From: Candidatus Zambryskiibacteriota bacterium
GTDB lineage: Bacteria; Patescibacteriota; Minisyncoccia; Phycocordibacterales; DATDWN01
Reading direction: 5' to 3'
Length of the DNA stretch: 46,233 nt
Assembly: GCA_023267045.1 (NCBI GenBank)
Contig: JAHFOB010000008.1
Coordinates: forward strand, 1-46,233
Shown: positions 1-8,180 of the stretch, piece by piece
Layout: each line of letters starts with the position of its first letter
Position numbering within the stretch: position 1 is the stretch's first letter
Program-made: the position numbers and the translations under genes
Notes under the pieces: model-generated
What the model saw: the letters and a program-made list of their open reading frames with translations, nothing else
Told to the model about the DNA's origin: nothing
Database searches by the model: none

Positions 1-20
1 AGTTTCTGATTCTCATGTTT

Positions 21-54
21 AAAGCCTATCATGTTTGCTAACAAGATAGGCTTT
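21..54. terminator. Palindromic hairpin at window edge
   Basis: A 10-bp inverted repeat (AAAGCCTATC / GATAGGCTTT) around a 14-nt loop. It has terminator-like geometry but no clear T-run, and its parent gene lies outside the window. A second hairpin (CCCCGCCC / GGGCGGGG) follows at 65-101. Confidence 0.45.
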
Positions 55-115
55 GCACATTCATCCCCGCCCTCACCAGGGAAGACGGGAGTCGGGCGGG
101 GTTCTCTGTGAATAG

Positions 116-146
116 AAGAGCCCGTGCGTTTCCGCTACGGGCTCTT
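116..146 (-). terminator. Intrinsic terminator of the Cys-rich gene
   Basis: A perfect 10-bp stem, AAGAGCCCGT / ACGGGCTCTT, with an 11-nt loop lies 25 bp after the stop codon of the minus-strand gene at 172-501. It is the first of several similar hairpins placed behind small accessory genes in this window. Confidence 0.65.
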
Positions 147-171
147 AAAGAACTGCTTGCATGACCTTACC

Positions 172-501
172 TCAATGAACGAGACCGTTGAACTGGAAAA
201 CTTCATCTTCCTCGTTCAGCGCATCCAGAGTTTCACTTAACGATATTGCCCCAGGTTTGCCACAACCAGCACAGGACACAGTGATGACGATATCATCATC
301 ACAAGTCGGGTAACGTGGCAAAAGCAACTGACCACAACAATGAAGGACGACACTTTCACTGGTCAGATCATCAATGGAAATGTCGTGTGTTTTGTCGCAA
401 ACCATACACCTGACAGCAACCATTATGTGTTCTGACTGACGAGAGAACAAGACGAGTACAGCGTCGCACAGTTCGCATTTGCTACCAGCAATTTCACTCA
501 T
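172..501 (-). CDS. Small Cys-rich, probably zinc-binding protein
   Basis: A protein of 109 aa that I do not recognise. It has three CxxC motifs (C9-C12, C32-C35, C77-C80) plus C55, C56 and C67, a pattern typical of one or more zinc ribbons. The reading frame is open further upstream, but the start at 501 is chosen because GGGAGG lies 6 nt before that ATG. An extended -10-like TGTGCTAGAAT lies further upstream and an intrinsic terminator follows. The gene lies downstream of smc on the same strand but appears to be its own unit. Zinc binding is inferred; the function is unknown. Confidence 0.7.
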   Translation of the reverse strand: MSEIAGSKCELCDAVLVLFSRQSEHIMVAVRCMVCDKTHDISIDDLTSESVVLHCCGQLLLPRYPTCDDDIVITVSCAGCGKPGAISLSETLDALNEEDEVFQFNGLVH

Positions 502-562
502 TTTGACCTCCCTTCTTCCAATATTTATTCTAGCACAGAATAATAAGAAAACCTCATAAGTT

Positions 563-2836
563 TTATTTGGCAACTGCCAGAGCCTCTTCAAAAGCAACTG
601 AAAGTAGTTTTGATCCCCCGCCGAGGCCCATTGTCACACCATAGAGAATTCCTGCGCGAGACATTGTTTCGCGATTGTGAGTTATAACGATCAGTTGTGA
701 TTTTCCAGAAAGATTTTCTACCATATCGGCATATTTTTTGGAATTGGCTTCATCAAGAGCCGCATCAGTTTCATCTAGAATAATAAACGGCGGAGGATTT
801 ACCTGTGAAATAGCAAAAAGGAGTGCGATAGAAGTCAACGCTCTCTCACCGCCAGAAAGCATCATCAGCCCTTTTACTTTTTTCTTTGGCAAATTTACTT
901 CAATATCTATTCCCTCCTCTCCTTCGACTTCGCTCAGGGCAAGTCCTTCTTCCATATCTTCATCTCCTAAATCCAAATCTGTGTCTTTTTTCTTGCGCTT
1001 AATCGGAACAGTCACAGAAAGTTTGGCTTCACCACCACCAAACATGAGTGAAAAATATTCTTTGAACTGCGTGTTTATTTTTTCCACTCCCGTTTTAAAC
1101 TCCGTTGAAAGCCGCATATCCAAATTAGCGATTAATTCTGTCAGAGATGTGGCAGATTTTTCCAAGTCCAAGAGCTCTTTTCCTAAAAAGGTATCTCTCT
1201 CGCTGGCTTCCGTGTATTCTTTCATGACATCCGCCTCACCAATACCACCACTATCCTCTAGTCTGATTTTTATTTTCTCTATTTTTCTTCGTCTCTCTTC
1301 TTGCTTTGCCCTCGATTCGTCTTCCTTCAAATTCCCCAAGGGTGACCCTTGGGGAGACTGAAACTGCAAAACATGAGTTCCGACCAAATGTCCGAGTTCT
1401 ATTAATTCCCTCTTGAAATCCTCTTTTAAGAGTCTCAAATTTTCCGACTCCAGTGACAAATCGTGAATTTTAGAACGAATTTCGCCGGATTCTGCCATAA
1501 TCCTGAAAACAGCTTTTTCGGCATCGCGATTTTTGTCTTTTTCTTTTTCAATTATATTTTTGAGTTTTGAATATTCGTCCGTTAGTTTATTTTCTCTCTC
1601 TTTTATTTCTTCCAGAGATTTTTCGATTTGTTTCTTCGATTTTTTTAAATTTTCTATATCCTTTTGGGCATCAGAGAGAAGTGACATGTCCACTTTGTCT
1701 TTGTTATGATCAATAAAGTCAGAAAGTCTGTGAGAGATTTCCTCGAGTGCTTCAAGCATGGCCTCCAAATTACCTTTTGACTTTGCTTCTTTGATTCTTG
1801 TTTCGATTGCAATAGACAAACTTTCAACAGAAACGAGTGTGACTGTTTTGTGCTCGTACGACTGTGCCACTTCTTCCTGTTTTTTGACAAGTTTTACAAG
1901 AGAGGAAATCTCTCCATCTAGTCTTCCAAAATCCCTGAACAAATTATCTTTTTCATCGCGGATTTTGTGGAGCGACTCTTCCAGTGAAATGAGTTTGTCA
2001 CTTTTTTCATCTTTGTTTTTGGCATTCTCCAGAATTGACTTGGTCGTATTTAATTCTTTTTCTAATTCTTTCTCTTTTTCCAGTAATGGCGATTTTAGAC
2101 TTTTAACTTTTGACTCACCCCTGTTTATATATTCGTCCTCCCGTCGCAAATACTCCAACGCTTCTTTCAGTAGCTCATCCTTCATCTCTACAGTTTTCTC
2201 CACTTTTTCTACCTGCTTTTTCAAAAACTTTATATGAGGCATTATTTCTCGTCGCAGAGACTCTACTTGTTTTATATTTTCTCGAGTTTTTTCCAACTTC
2301 CTTTCGCTTTCTTGTTTTTTATATTGATACATTTTGAGACCGAGAGCGTCCTCAATCATTGCTTTGCGTTCTTTTATGCTTGAGTTCAAAATTCTGTCTG
2401 CTTCACCTTGTGAAATAATATGATGTCCTGATGAGCCGATGTGCGCCGAAGCCAAAAGCTCCACAACGTCTCGAAGTCTGACCTGCGAACCATTTATCAA
2501 ATATTCGTTGACCGAGTCACGATGAACAACACGTTCTATGGTAACAATTTCGTAGTCCAGTGGCAAAAATTTACTACTGTTATCGAAAATAACTTTAACC
2601 GAAGCCCTGTTTGCCCTTGGCAAATCCCCCGCGCCGTTGAAAATAAGATCCTCGCCCTTTTTTCCTCGCAAACTTTTGATCGACTGCTCGCCTAAAACAA
2701 ACCGAAAGGCCTCTGCAATGTTCGACTTTCCCGAACCATTTGGTCCAACAATAGCCGAAACTTTCGATGTAAACTTAAGTTCGCTTTTCTTAGCGAACGA
2801 TTTAAAACCAGAGAGTTCAATGGATTTAAGATACAT
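563..2836 (-). CDS. smc: SMC-family chromosome segregation ATPase, short and hinge-poor
   Basis: A 757-aa SMC-type ATPase for chromosome organisation. Visible are the N-terminal Walker A GPNGSGKS (residues 31-38), a long coiled coil, the signature LSGGE (about 660) and Walker B FIILDE (about 684) followed by the D-loop. Bacterial SMC is normally about 1150-1200 aa with a ~150-aa globular hinge in the middle; residues ~170-600 here look coiled coil throughout and no hinge is recognisable. Two palindromes lie in frame in the C-terminal half (1334-1354 encoding SPQGSPLGN; 920-945 encoding LALSEVEG). The start codon is inside the right end of an inverted-repeat element (2834-2965). Confidence 0.93.
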   Translation of the reverse strand: MYLKSIELSGFKSFAKKSELKFTSKVSAIVGPNGSGKSNIAEAFRFVLGEQSIKSLRGKKGEDLIFNGAGDLPRANRASVKVIFDNSSKFLPLDYEIVTIERVVHRDSVNEYLINGSQVRLRDVVELLASAHIGSSGHHIISQGEADRILNSSIKERKAMIEDALGLKMYQYKKQESERKLEKTRENIKQVESLRREIMPHIKFLKKQVEKVEKTVEMKDELLKEALEYLRREDEYINRGESKVKSLKSPLLEKEKELEKELNTTKSILENAKNKDEKSDKLISLEESLHKIRDEKDNLFRDFGRLDGEISSLVKLVKKQEEVAQSYEHKTVTLVSVESLSIAIETRIKEAKSKGNLEAMLEALEEISHRLSDFIDHNKDKVDMSLLSDAQKDIENLKKSKKQIEKSLEEIKERENKLTDEYSKLKNIIEKEKDKNRDAEKAVFRIMAESGEIRSKIHDLSLESENLRLLKEDFKRELIELGHLVGTHVLQFQSPQGSPLGNLKEDESRAKQEERRRKIEKIKIRLEDSGGIGEADVMKEYTEASERDTFLGKELLDLEKSATSLTELIANLDMRLSTEFKTGVEKINTQFKEYFSLMFGGGEAKLSVTVPIKRKKKDTDLDLGDEDMEEGLALSEVEGEEGIDIEVNLPKKKVKGLMMLSGGERALTSIALLFAISQVNPPPFIILDETDAALDEANSKKYADMVENLSGKSQLIVITHNRETMSRAGILYGVTMGLGGGSKLLSVAFEEALAVAK
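920..945 (-). repeat. In-frame REP-like insert in smc
   Basis: An imperfect palindrome of the CCTTCGACTTCGCTCAGG type, encoding LALSEVEG between an acidic stretch and the C-terminal ATPase lobe of SMC. A related copy (CTTGCCCTGAG, then GGAAGGGTTGCC) lies in the linker of the cyclophilin gene at 45562-45588. From memory, such 'CAGGGC..GAAGG' repeats are frequent in CPR genomes. Confidence 0.55.
1334..1354. repeat. In-frame perfect palindrome in smc
   Basis: A 9-bp perfect stem, CCCCAAGGG / CCCTTGGGG, with a 3-nt loop, inside smc. It encodes SPQGSPLGN, a non-coiled-coil interruption of the heptad pattern. It looks like a palindromic sequence accommodated in frame. Confidence 0.6.
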
Positions 2837-2965
2837 CCCGTAGTGAAAAATGACATCGCCCTACGAGCAGAATGTTATTTTTATTATAGTGTAAATAATG
2901 TCGACCATATTATATTATCATCTTAAGGGGTTTACCCCAATGTCATTTTCTACTACGGGATACAT
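2834..2965. repeat. MITE-like element with 22-bp inverted ends at the smc start
   Basis: The left end (ATCCCGTAGTG then AAAAATGACAT) and right end (ATGTCATTTTC then TACTACGGGAT) are near-perfect inverted repeats enclosing about 85 bp. A TATAAT (minus strand, 2883-2888) inside may drive smc. The smc ATG lies at the left end. A second copy of both ends, sharing a further CTACGAGC just inside, sits at the tsf start (24181-24270). Confidence 0.65.
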
Positions 2966-2966
2966 A

Positions 2967-3992
2967 TTAGACAATTAAATTTGTTACAAGCGCAACCATT
3001 GTTTCTTTTTCTTTTGGATCACTTTCGGCAATGAGAAGTGCCAAAGCCACCAACGTATTATCGTTGATTTTTTTCTCACCACCCTTACGATACAAAATTT
3101 TATTCAAATCTAAAAATAGGACGAACAGAAAAGAACCGATGCGTTTATTGCCATCAGAAAATGGATGATCCTTTATTATAAAATACAGCAGATGGGCAGC
3201 TTTTTCTTCCAAACTTCCATACACTTCTTTTCCGCCAAACGATTGATATATTCCAAGTAAAATTCCTTTGAAATTTCCGTCGCGTTCATTACCAAACAAA
3301 TCGCCAGCTTCACCCTTTGAAATAAGTTTTTTAGTTAGTTCATCAATTGCACTCCTAACAAAACCGTACTCGAGATGTTTTTTCTCTTTGATATTACTTT
3401 TTTGCAACAACAAACCGCCCTCATCGTATTTTTGAAGGAATGTCCAGGAATTTGCATAGTCTCGAATAACTGAAAGCAAACTATCGACTTCACCTTGATC
3501 CAGTTGTCGTTTACGAATAGTATCTTGAATAAAAGAGATTTTTTTGTTCAAGTCTGCCATGTGGTCATCCGAAAGTTTCTTAATTCTTTCTGTATTTAGA
3601 GCAACACCATGGATTATATAGTCATGCAAAGTTTCTGTAGCCCAGATTCGAAACTGAGTAGCTTGTTTTGAATTGACCCGATAGCCAACAGATAAAATCA
3701 CATCTAAATTATAGAATTCTATTTCACGAAAAACTTCTCTATTTCCTTCTTTTTGAACTGTTGCATTTTTTGCAACAGTTGAATTTTTATCAAGTTCGCC
3801 TGAACTAAAAATATCCTTGATGTGACGAGAAATAACAGATTTATCTCGTCCAAATAACTCTGCTATTTGATTAAGATTGGCCCAAATCGTGTCTTTGTTC
3901 ACATCTGCGCGCAAAGTGACATTACCTCGTGAACCACGATAAATGACAATCTCTTGTTGTTTTTTGGCAATGTTATTCAAACTTTTTTTCAT
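2967..3992 (-). CDS. RhuM-like N-domain fused to a Fic/Doc domain
   Basis: A 341-aa protein. Residues ~10-130 resemble the RhuM virulence-protein family (WANLNQIAELFGRDKSVISRHI, then the YRVNSKQATQFRIWAT block). The C-terminal half carries the Fic/Doc signature HPFSDGNKR (276-284). Fic domains transfer AMP or phosphate onto target proteins; the Lys in GNKR is the Doc-like variant. RhuM-Fic fusions are often found in mobile or toxin-antitoxin settings. No partner antitoxin gene is visible next to it. It ends beside the inverted-repeat element at 2834-2965. The target is unknown. Confidence 0.88.
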   Translation of the reverse strand: MKKSLNNIAKKQQEIVIYRGSRGNVTLRADVNKDTIWANLNQIAELFGRDKSVISRHIKDIFSSGELDKNSTVAKNATVQKEGNREVFREIEFYNLDVILSVGYRVNSKQATQFRIWATETLHDYIIHGVALNTERIKKLSDDHMADLNKKISFIQDTIRKRQLDQGEVDSLLSVIRDYANSWTFLQKYDEGGLLLQKSNIKEKKHLEYGFVRSAIDELTKKLISKGEAGDLFGNERDGNFKGILLGIYQSFGGKEVYGSLEEKAAHLLYFIIKDHPFSDGNKRIGSFLFVLFLDLNKILYRKGGEKKINDNTLVALALLIAESDPKEKETMVALVTNLIV

Positions 3993-4034
3993 TTGCCTAT
4001 TATATCAAAATTTTTTAGAAAAAATATAAGATTA

Positions 4035-4064
4035 AAGGCCGTCATGCAAATGCATGACGGCCTT
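4035..4064 (-). terminator. Terminator of the three-gene accessory operon
   Basis: A perfect 14-bp stem, AAGGCCGTCATGCA / TGCATGACGGCCTT, with a 2-nt loop and a T-rich tail in the minus direction. It closes the operon running from 5979 to 4095. Confidence 0.8.
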
Positions 4065-4094
4065 GTATTTCACGAAAGAACTTCTTGTTTGTTG

Positions 4095-4934
4095 CTAGGC
4101 GGTCTTGGACAACTTGTCCAGCTTGGAGAGTTTTTCGTTCTCCTTGCCGTTCGTTGCCGAAGCGAGGAAACGGGTCTCCCACTCGGTGACAGTCTTGGAG
4201 GACTTGTTGAGAAGAGACTTGATGTGCCTGATGATCTCCTCAACCTGCTTTTTGGAGACGTCGCCGTCCTCGAACTTCTGCGTCATCTTGCGCAGAACAG
4301 CCACGTTTCTTTGAGCAAGGCCTCTGTAGATCACCGTGAGTTGACGTTGAACTTCAACGACGCCGGACTTGTGCTTCCTCTTGTGACCGGAGAGAACCTC
4401 TTTCAGCTTGTCCGCGTCAACGTTGTGCTGTTCCGCCGCCTTGGAAACGGTCAGACCGCCTTCAGTCACAGCTTCAGCCGCCCGCTGAAGCTTGGCTCGG
4501 TTCATCCGAGATTTCACTTCACCAGCGTACTTGCGAGCCATGCTTGCCGGAAGCACCAACATCTCACCGATACGCTTCATGGACTCCCCGCGATCGAGGA
4601 GAAGCATGATGGTGTGTTCGGTATCAGCAACGGTTGGCGGTTTCGAACCACCAGTGTTGGCCTTGTAAGCTTCGGCGATGAGTTCCGTCTCATCATCGAT
4701 CTTGTACACATCAACCTTGATTTCGGTGACTTTGGCCAGTTCGAACGCCTCCTTACGGTGACGTCCGTCAATCAAGGTCATGTCTTCTGTGACCTTGATC
4801 TTGCTGTTCATCTCCACCCCCCCCTCAACGAGTTCGGCGAGATAGAGAACGTGATCTTGATCGAGTTCTTTGCGGACGAAAAGGTTGGCCTTGAGATCGA
4901 CCACTTGCGCGACGACGGATTTCAAGAATTTCAT
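4095..4934 (-). CDS. ParB/Srx-fold DNA-binding protein
   Basis: A 279-aa protein. The N-terminal ~110 residues look like a ParB/sulfiredoxin-type nuclease-like domain, with DGRHRKEA at 56-63. A predicted helix-turn-helix (about 115-140, GESMKRIGEMLVLPASMARKY) and a second helical repeat (about 155-180) follow. It is the third gene of an operon, after a small protein and an HTH protein, with AGGAGACACGAG before the ATG. Base composition is clearly more GC-rich than the flanking housekeeping genes. It is unlikely to be the chromosomal ParB: no ParA is adjacent and the arginine box is atypical. It may be a plasmid- or phage-derived regulator. Confidence 0.65.
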   Translation of the reverse strand: MKFLKSVVAQVVDLKANLFVRKELDQDHVLYLAELVEGGVEMNSKIKVTEDMTLIDGRHRKEAFELAKVTEIKVDVYKIDDETELIAEAYKANTGGSKPPTVADTEHTIMLLLDRGESMKRIGEMLVLPASMARKYAGEVKSRMNRAKLQRAAEAVTEGGLTVSKAAEQHNVDADKLKEVLSGHKRKHKSGVVEVQRQLTVIYRGLAQRNVAVLRKMTQKFEDGDVSKKQVEEIIRHIKSLLNKSSKTVTEWETRFLASATNGKENEKLSKLDKLSKTA

Positions 4935-4948
4935 CTCGTGTCTCCTGT

Positions 4949-5206
4949 CTACTGCAACTGCTGTGCTTGCTGATCAGACGGTTTGAAAAACCGTCCACTC
5001 TCTGCACGCCACCCGGCGTGCTTCAGTCTTACATCCGAAAGAATGACCACGTCACCCTCTTCCGGACTGCGATCCTCTTTCCACACTTTTCCGTTAAGAG
5101 AAAAAGTGATCGTTCCAAGTTCCTCTGACGAGGCCTTGGCATATGGGCCATGTTTACCGAGAGCAAATGTCTTTTGGACAATTGCCTTGTATGTAGCATC
5201 ACCCAT
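4949..5206 (-). CDS. Small hypothetical protein
   Basis: An 85-aa protein without a family I recognise. It has alternating beta-rich segments (GTITFSLNGKVWKEDRSPEEGDVVILSDV), which could suggest a small beta barrel, and ends with a polar Gln-rich tail. AAGGAG 8 nt before the ATG overlaps the stop codon of the upstream HTH gene, so the two are probably translationally coupled. It is the middle gene of the accessory operon. Confidence 0.65.
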   Translation of the reverse strand: MGDATYKAIVQKTFALGKHGPYAKASSEELGTITFSLNGKVWKEDRSPEEGDVVILSDVRLKHAGWRAESGRFFKPSDQQAQQLQ

Positions 5207-5211
5207 AACAA

Positions 5212-5979
5212 TTACTCCTTATGATCACAAACAAGTCTCAAACTCAAGGCACTGAAATGTGCCGAAAGCTTGGCGATGCAGAGAACATCAGAGTGCCCGA
5301 GACTATCAACTTCATCTTGAGAAAGACCTTCGAAAAGACCTTCATCAAGTAGTGACCTCAAGCCCCTCATAATATCCAATGTCGCGAGACGTCGAACCCC
5401 GATTGAGTCATTCGTTTCGGACAAAGTCCGAACTTTACGTTCAACCAGTTCGAGTTTGGTTCTTTCCAAATCTGACGACCTGGTCAGATCAATCCGATAG
5501 CGCTTGAGAGCGTCTTTCTTTTTGCTCTCCAGTTCTTCTCGTTTTGACTTCCACAAATCGTAGATTTTTGCTTCTTTTTCCTTACTCAAACTGAAACCAC
5601 CACGCAGTAGTGTGTAAATCTGTGAAGTCTGCTGGTATGAAATCAGTTTGGTAACTTCACCTGGAGACAGAACTGCGAAACCGATAAGTTCAGCAAGACT
5701 TCGTAAAACCTTGCCAAGCCTTTCGAATTCGATGATTCTGTAACCCTGAAGATCGAGAAAGCAGGTCAATTTGATCAAACCCTCCCCAACGGGAATTTGA
5801 TTGTGATCAATTACTCGCTGAAGTGTCTTTGGAGCAAGACCACAGAAATCCGCGATGGGTTTCATGGATTCTTGTCTGTTCTTCTTTCCTTGTGGAAACT
5901 TGGAAACAAACCTCTTTGAAAAATGCTCAAGGCATTCCCCAAAGTGTTCTCTGAAAATTTCGACTCTTTCTTCAGTCAC
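5212..5979 (-). CDS. Helix-turn-helix protein heading the accessory operon
   Basis: A 255-aa protein, mostly helical. Residues ~38-60 (SMKPIADFCGLAPKTLQRVI) fit a helix-turn-helix, and a second similar segment may lie near 105-130 (LSPGEVTKLISYQQTSQIYTLL). I do not recognise the family. The start is supported by GGAAGGAGAG 4 nt upstream and by a -35 TTGACA / -10 TAGGGT pair at 6044-6049 and 6021-6026. It is the first gene of three, and could regulate its own operon. Its GC content is higher than that of rnc next door. Confidence 0.65.
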   Translation of the reverse strand: MTEERVEIFREHFGECLEHFSKRFVSKFPQGKKNRQESMKPIADFCGLAPKTLQRVIDHNQIPVGEGLIKLTCFLDLQGYRIIEFERLGKVLRSLAELIGFAVLSPGEVTKLISYQQTSQIYTLLRGGFSLSKEKEAKIYDLWKSKREELESKKKDALKRYRIDLTRSSDLERTKLELVERKVRTLSETNDSIGVRRLATLDIMRGLRSLLDEGLFEGLSQDEVDSLGHSDVLCIAKLSAHFSALSLRLVCDHKE

Positions 5980-6020
5980 ATGCGACTCTCCTTCCTTTCA
6001 AACAACGACTTCCGAGTTGC

Positions 6021-6049
6021 ACCCTATCATGTACAATGAATTCTGTCAA
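6021..6049 (-). promoter_or_regulatory. Promoter of the accessory operon
   Basis: TTGACA (6044-6049), 17-bp spacer, TAGGGT (6021-6026), reading leftward into the HTH gene. Confidence 0.55.
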
Positions 6050-6050
6050 G

Positions 6051-6743
6051 CTAGTTCCACCCCCTCTTTTCCAAAGCTAGTTTTGCTGCCATTTGTTCAG
6101 CATCCTGTTTCGACTCCCCTTCACCCGTTGCGATCAGTTCCTTACCAACATAAACACCGATTGTAAATTTCTTTTTGTGATCCAACCCAGACTCTTTGAC
6201 TGTTTTGTACGATGGAGTGATGCCATCAAACTCCTGGGCTTTTTCTTGAAACAAACTTTTTGCGTCAATAAAACTTCTTCCAGAAATAATATCGTCAATG
6301 AGTGGCGTGAAATGTTTTTCAATAAAACTAGTTGCTGTTTCCAAACCTTGATCTAAATAAATCGCGCCGATAAGGGCCTCGAGCGCATTTGCCAAAATAT
6401 ATTGTCTCGCGCGACCAGTGTCTTTGCTCTCACCTTTTGACAAAAGTAAAAAACCGCCCATTTCAAGACTTGTTGCAATTCCCGCGCATGTATCAGCGTT
6501 AACCAGAGCCGACCGATAAGCCGTCAAATCACCTTCTGTTTTATTTGTATATTTTTTGAAAAGAAAATCTGTAATAACCAGTTCGAGCACAGCATCGCCC
6601 AGAAACTCCAGTCTCTCATTGTGAGAAAGTCCTGAAGTTTTGTTTTCGTTTATATATGAACGATGAACAAAAGCCTGTTGTAACAAACTCTTGTCGGTGA
6701 AGTGTAACTCTGCTTTTTTTTCGAATTCTGTGAAATCTGGCAT
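6051..6743 (-). CDS. rnc: Ribonuclease III
   Basis: A 230-aa endonuclease that cleaves double-stranded RNA in rRNA maturation and mRNA turnover. The catalytic signature NERLEFLGDAVL is at 42-53, the second acidic helix (ANALEALIGAIYLD) near 115, and a double-stranded RNA-binding domain occupies about 155-230 (KFTIGVYVGKELIATGEGESKQDAEQMAAKLAL). It has the full family length. It lies downstream of nusB-nudix, separated by an AT-rich hairpin-forming spacer. Confidence 0.96.
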   Translation of the reverse strand: MPDFTEFEKKAELHFTDKSLLQQAFVHRSYINENKTSGLSHNERLEFLGDAVLELVITDFLFKKYTNKTEGDLTAYRSALVNADTCAGIATSLEMGGFLLLSKGESKDTGRARQYILANALEALIGAIYLDQGLETATSFIEKHFTPLIDDIISGRSFIDAKSLFQEKAQEFDGITPSYKTVKESGLDHKKKFTIGVYVGKELIATGEGESKQDAEQMAAKLALEKRGWN

Positions 6744-6836
6744 GATGTGTTAGTTTGTAAAGTTATAAAGTTTTTAAAGTTTGTAAAGTAAAAGAATTTG
6801 CATCCACTTTATGAACTTTATAACTTTATGAACTTT
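6744..6836. repeat. AT-rich inverted repeat between rnc and nusB
   Basis: Repeats of AAAGTTATAAAGTT on the left oppose AACTTTATAACTTT on the right, so the spacer can form a long hairpin. Similar AAGTATAAAGT strings occur in the pheS/pheT and tkt/rpe spacers. Confidence 0.5.
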
Positions 6837-7733
6837 TTACTTTTTTAGTAATATATTTATGGCTTTGGTCACTAGTGGCAGAATATCATTATAAAAGTTT
6901 AGGTCAAGTATGTCGGCTAGCTTGAACCATTTGGCATCGTCCAAACCGCCCTTTTCTTCACGTTTAATATCTTTGAATTTTGACTCGGCTAGATAATAAA
7001 CAACGTGTTTTTTGGTCTTACCTTTCTCTGGATGATAGGCAATGTATTCGTTCTCACCAAGTTTATCTTTTATTTTTACATCCAAACCAAGTTCGTCTTT
7101 TATTCCTTCTTTTACACCTTTCTCCAACTCTACACCAGCTTCTATTTTACCTTTCGACAGCGTCCATCTTCCAAAAACATCATGAACCAAAGCTAGATAA
7201 ATATCCTCTCCGTCTTTAGCATAGACAACTGCGCCTCCAAGATTTTCTATAGGAACGGAAGTGTTTGGATTAAATTTATTTTTATTGTCTTTTGATGTTT
7301 CGTTTTTCCCCGGTTCGCCGAGCTCTTTGTAAACAGCGCCCAATACCCCGTTTACGAACTTACTTGATGTTTCTCCGCCAAAAGTTTTGGAAAGTTCTAT
7401 AGCTTCGTTAATAGCCACTTTAGGAGGAACTTGTGTTCGGTCGGCAAAAAGTAACTCGTACAAACCGATACGCAAAATATTTCTATCAATGACACTTATT
7501 TTATCTATTGGCCAGTCTGGTGCCGCTTTTTCAATTATCAAATCGATGTCTTTTTGTTTTTCCAAAACGCCTTTTATCAGATTTTCCATAAAAGAAAAAT
7601 CTCCGTGACCCGGAGCAAACTCGTCTACATTGCGCGCAAAAATACTTTTAGCTTCGGTGGAATTTTTAGAACCAAAATCCCACTCAAAGAGCGACTGTAA
7701 AACTATTGATCTGGAAAGGTGCCTGTTTGCCAT
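6837..7733 (-). CDS. nusB: NusB antitermination factor fused to a Nudix-fold domain
   Basis: A 298-aa protein. Residues 1-~140 are a complete NusB domain (WPIDKISVIDRNILRIGLYELL; VAINEAIELSKTFGG), which binds boxA RNA with S10 in rRNA antitermination. After a polar linker, residues ~165-298 form a Nudix-like domain (GGAVVYAK; GRWTLSKGKIEAGVELEKG). The Nudix box is degenerate: the usual Arg-Glu pair is Glu-Gly (KEGIKDELG) and the upstream Glu is Val, so hydrolase activity is doubtful. Linking rRNA transcription to nucleotide sensing would be speculation. Confidence 0.88.
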   Translation of the reverse strand: MANRHLSRSIVLQSLFEWDFGSKNSTEAKSIFARNVDEFAPGHGDFSFMENLIKGVLEKQKDIDLIIEKAAPDWPIDKISVIDRNILRIGLYELLFADRTQVPPKVAINEAIELSKTFGGETSSKFVNGVLGAVYKELGEPGKNETSKDNKNKFNPNTSVPIENLGGAVVYAKDGEDIYLALVHDVFGRWTLSKGKIEAGVELEKGVKEGIKDELGLDVKIKDKLGENEYIAYHPEKGKTKKHVVYYLAESKFKDIKREEKGGLDDAKWFKLADILDLNFYNDILPLVTKAINILLKK

Positions 7734-7788
7734 ATAAAGAATGACTACCTACATTATTCTAGCAAACTATATTTCTATTATCAAATTT

Positions 7789-8016
7789 TTATCTACCTTC
7801 TTTTGATGCTTGTTTATCTCGTTTTGCTCTTTTTGCAATCTTTGCTTGAACATCGATAACCATTCGTCCTTTATATTGACCTGTGACGAGAGAGGCTCTG
7901 TGTCGCAAATGTGGAACACTGGTGTTTTTGTCCATTGTTACTGCAGGAGCAGATAGTCGGTGGTGAGACCGAGTTCTGTTACGCTGGCTTTTTGTATGAC
8001 GCATTCGTACTACCAT
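7789..8016 (-). CDS. rpmF: Ribosomal protein bL32
   Basis: A 75-aa protein matching bL32: a basic N-terminal segment with RHTKSQRNRTRSHHRLSAP, then YKGRMVIDV. The zinc Cys pairs of many bL32 proteins are absent (a Cys-free version). The start at 8016 (MVVRMRHTK) is preferred over an in-frame ATG 18 nt upstream because it fits the family N-terminus. No clear Shine-Dalgarno sequence is present. Confidence 0.85.
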   Translation of the reverse strand: MVVRMRHTKSQRNRTRSHHRLSAPAVTMDKNTSVPHLRHRASLVTGQYKGRMVIDVQAKIAKRAKRDKQASKEGR

Positions 8017-8127
8017 AATCTGGAACACTATCATGTTTAGTCTTAATAATCAACTTCTATTTTATAGTCGAAAATATTCTAGTTTTTACATTCCTTAATT
8101 TTCAATTTTTAATTTTTAAATAAAAAA

Positions 8128-8148
8128 CCGCTGACGTTTGTCAGGGTT
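8128..8148 (-). terminator. Terminator of the Nudix gene
   Basis: On the minus strand CTGAC, loop AAAC, GTCAG with flanking CC/GG pairs is followed by TTTTTT. It lies about 35 bp after the stop at 8181. Confidence 0.6.
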
Positions 8149-8180
8149 TGGGCTGTGGCCTCGTGGAGTGAAAAATAAAA

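Noticed and set aside
738-1361. Plus-strand ORFs opposite smc and other long genes
   Set aside because: Serine-rich mirror frames of Lys/Glu-rich coding sequence; no independent start signals or family similarity.
2967-3992. Complete toxin-antitoxin pair
   Set aside because: The Fic-domain gene is real, but no small antitoxin gene lies on either side.
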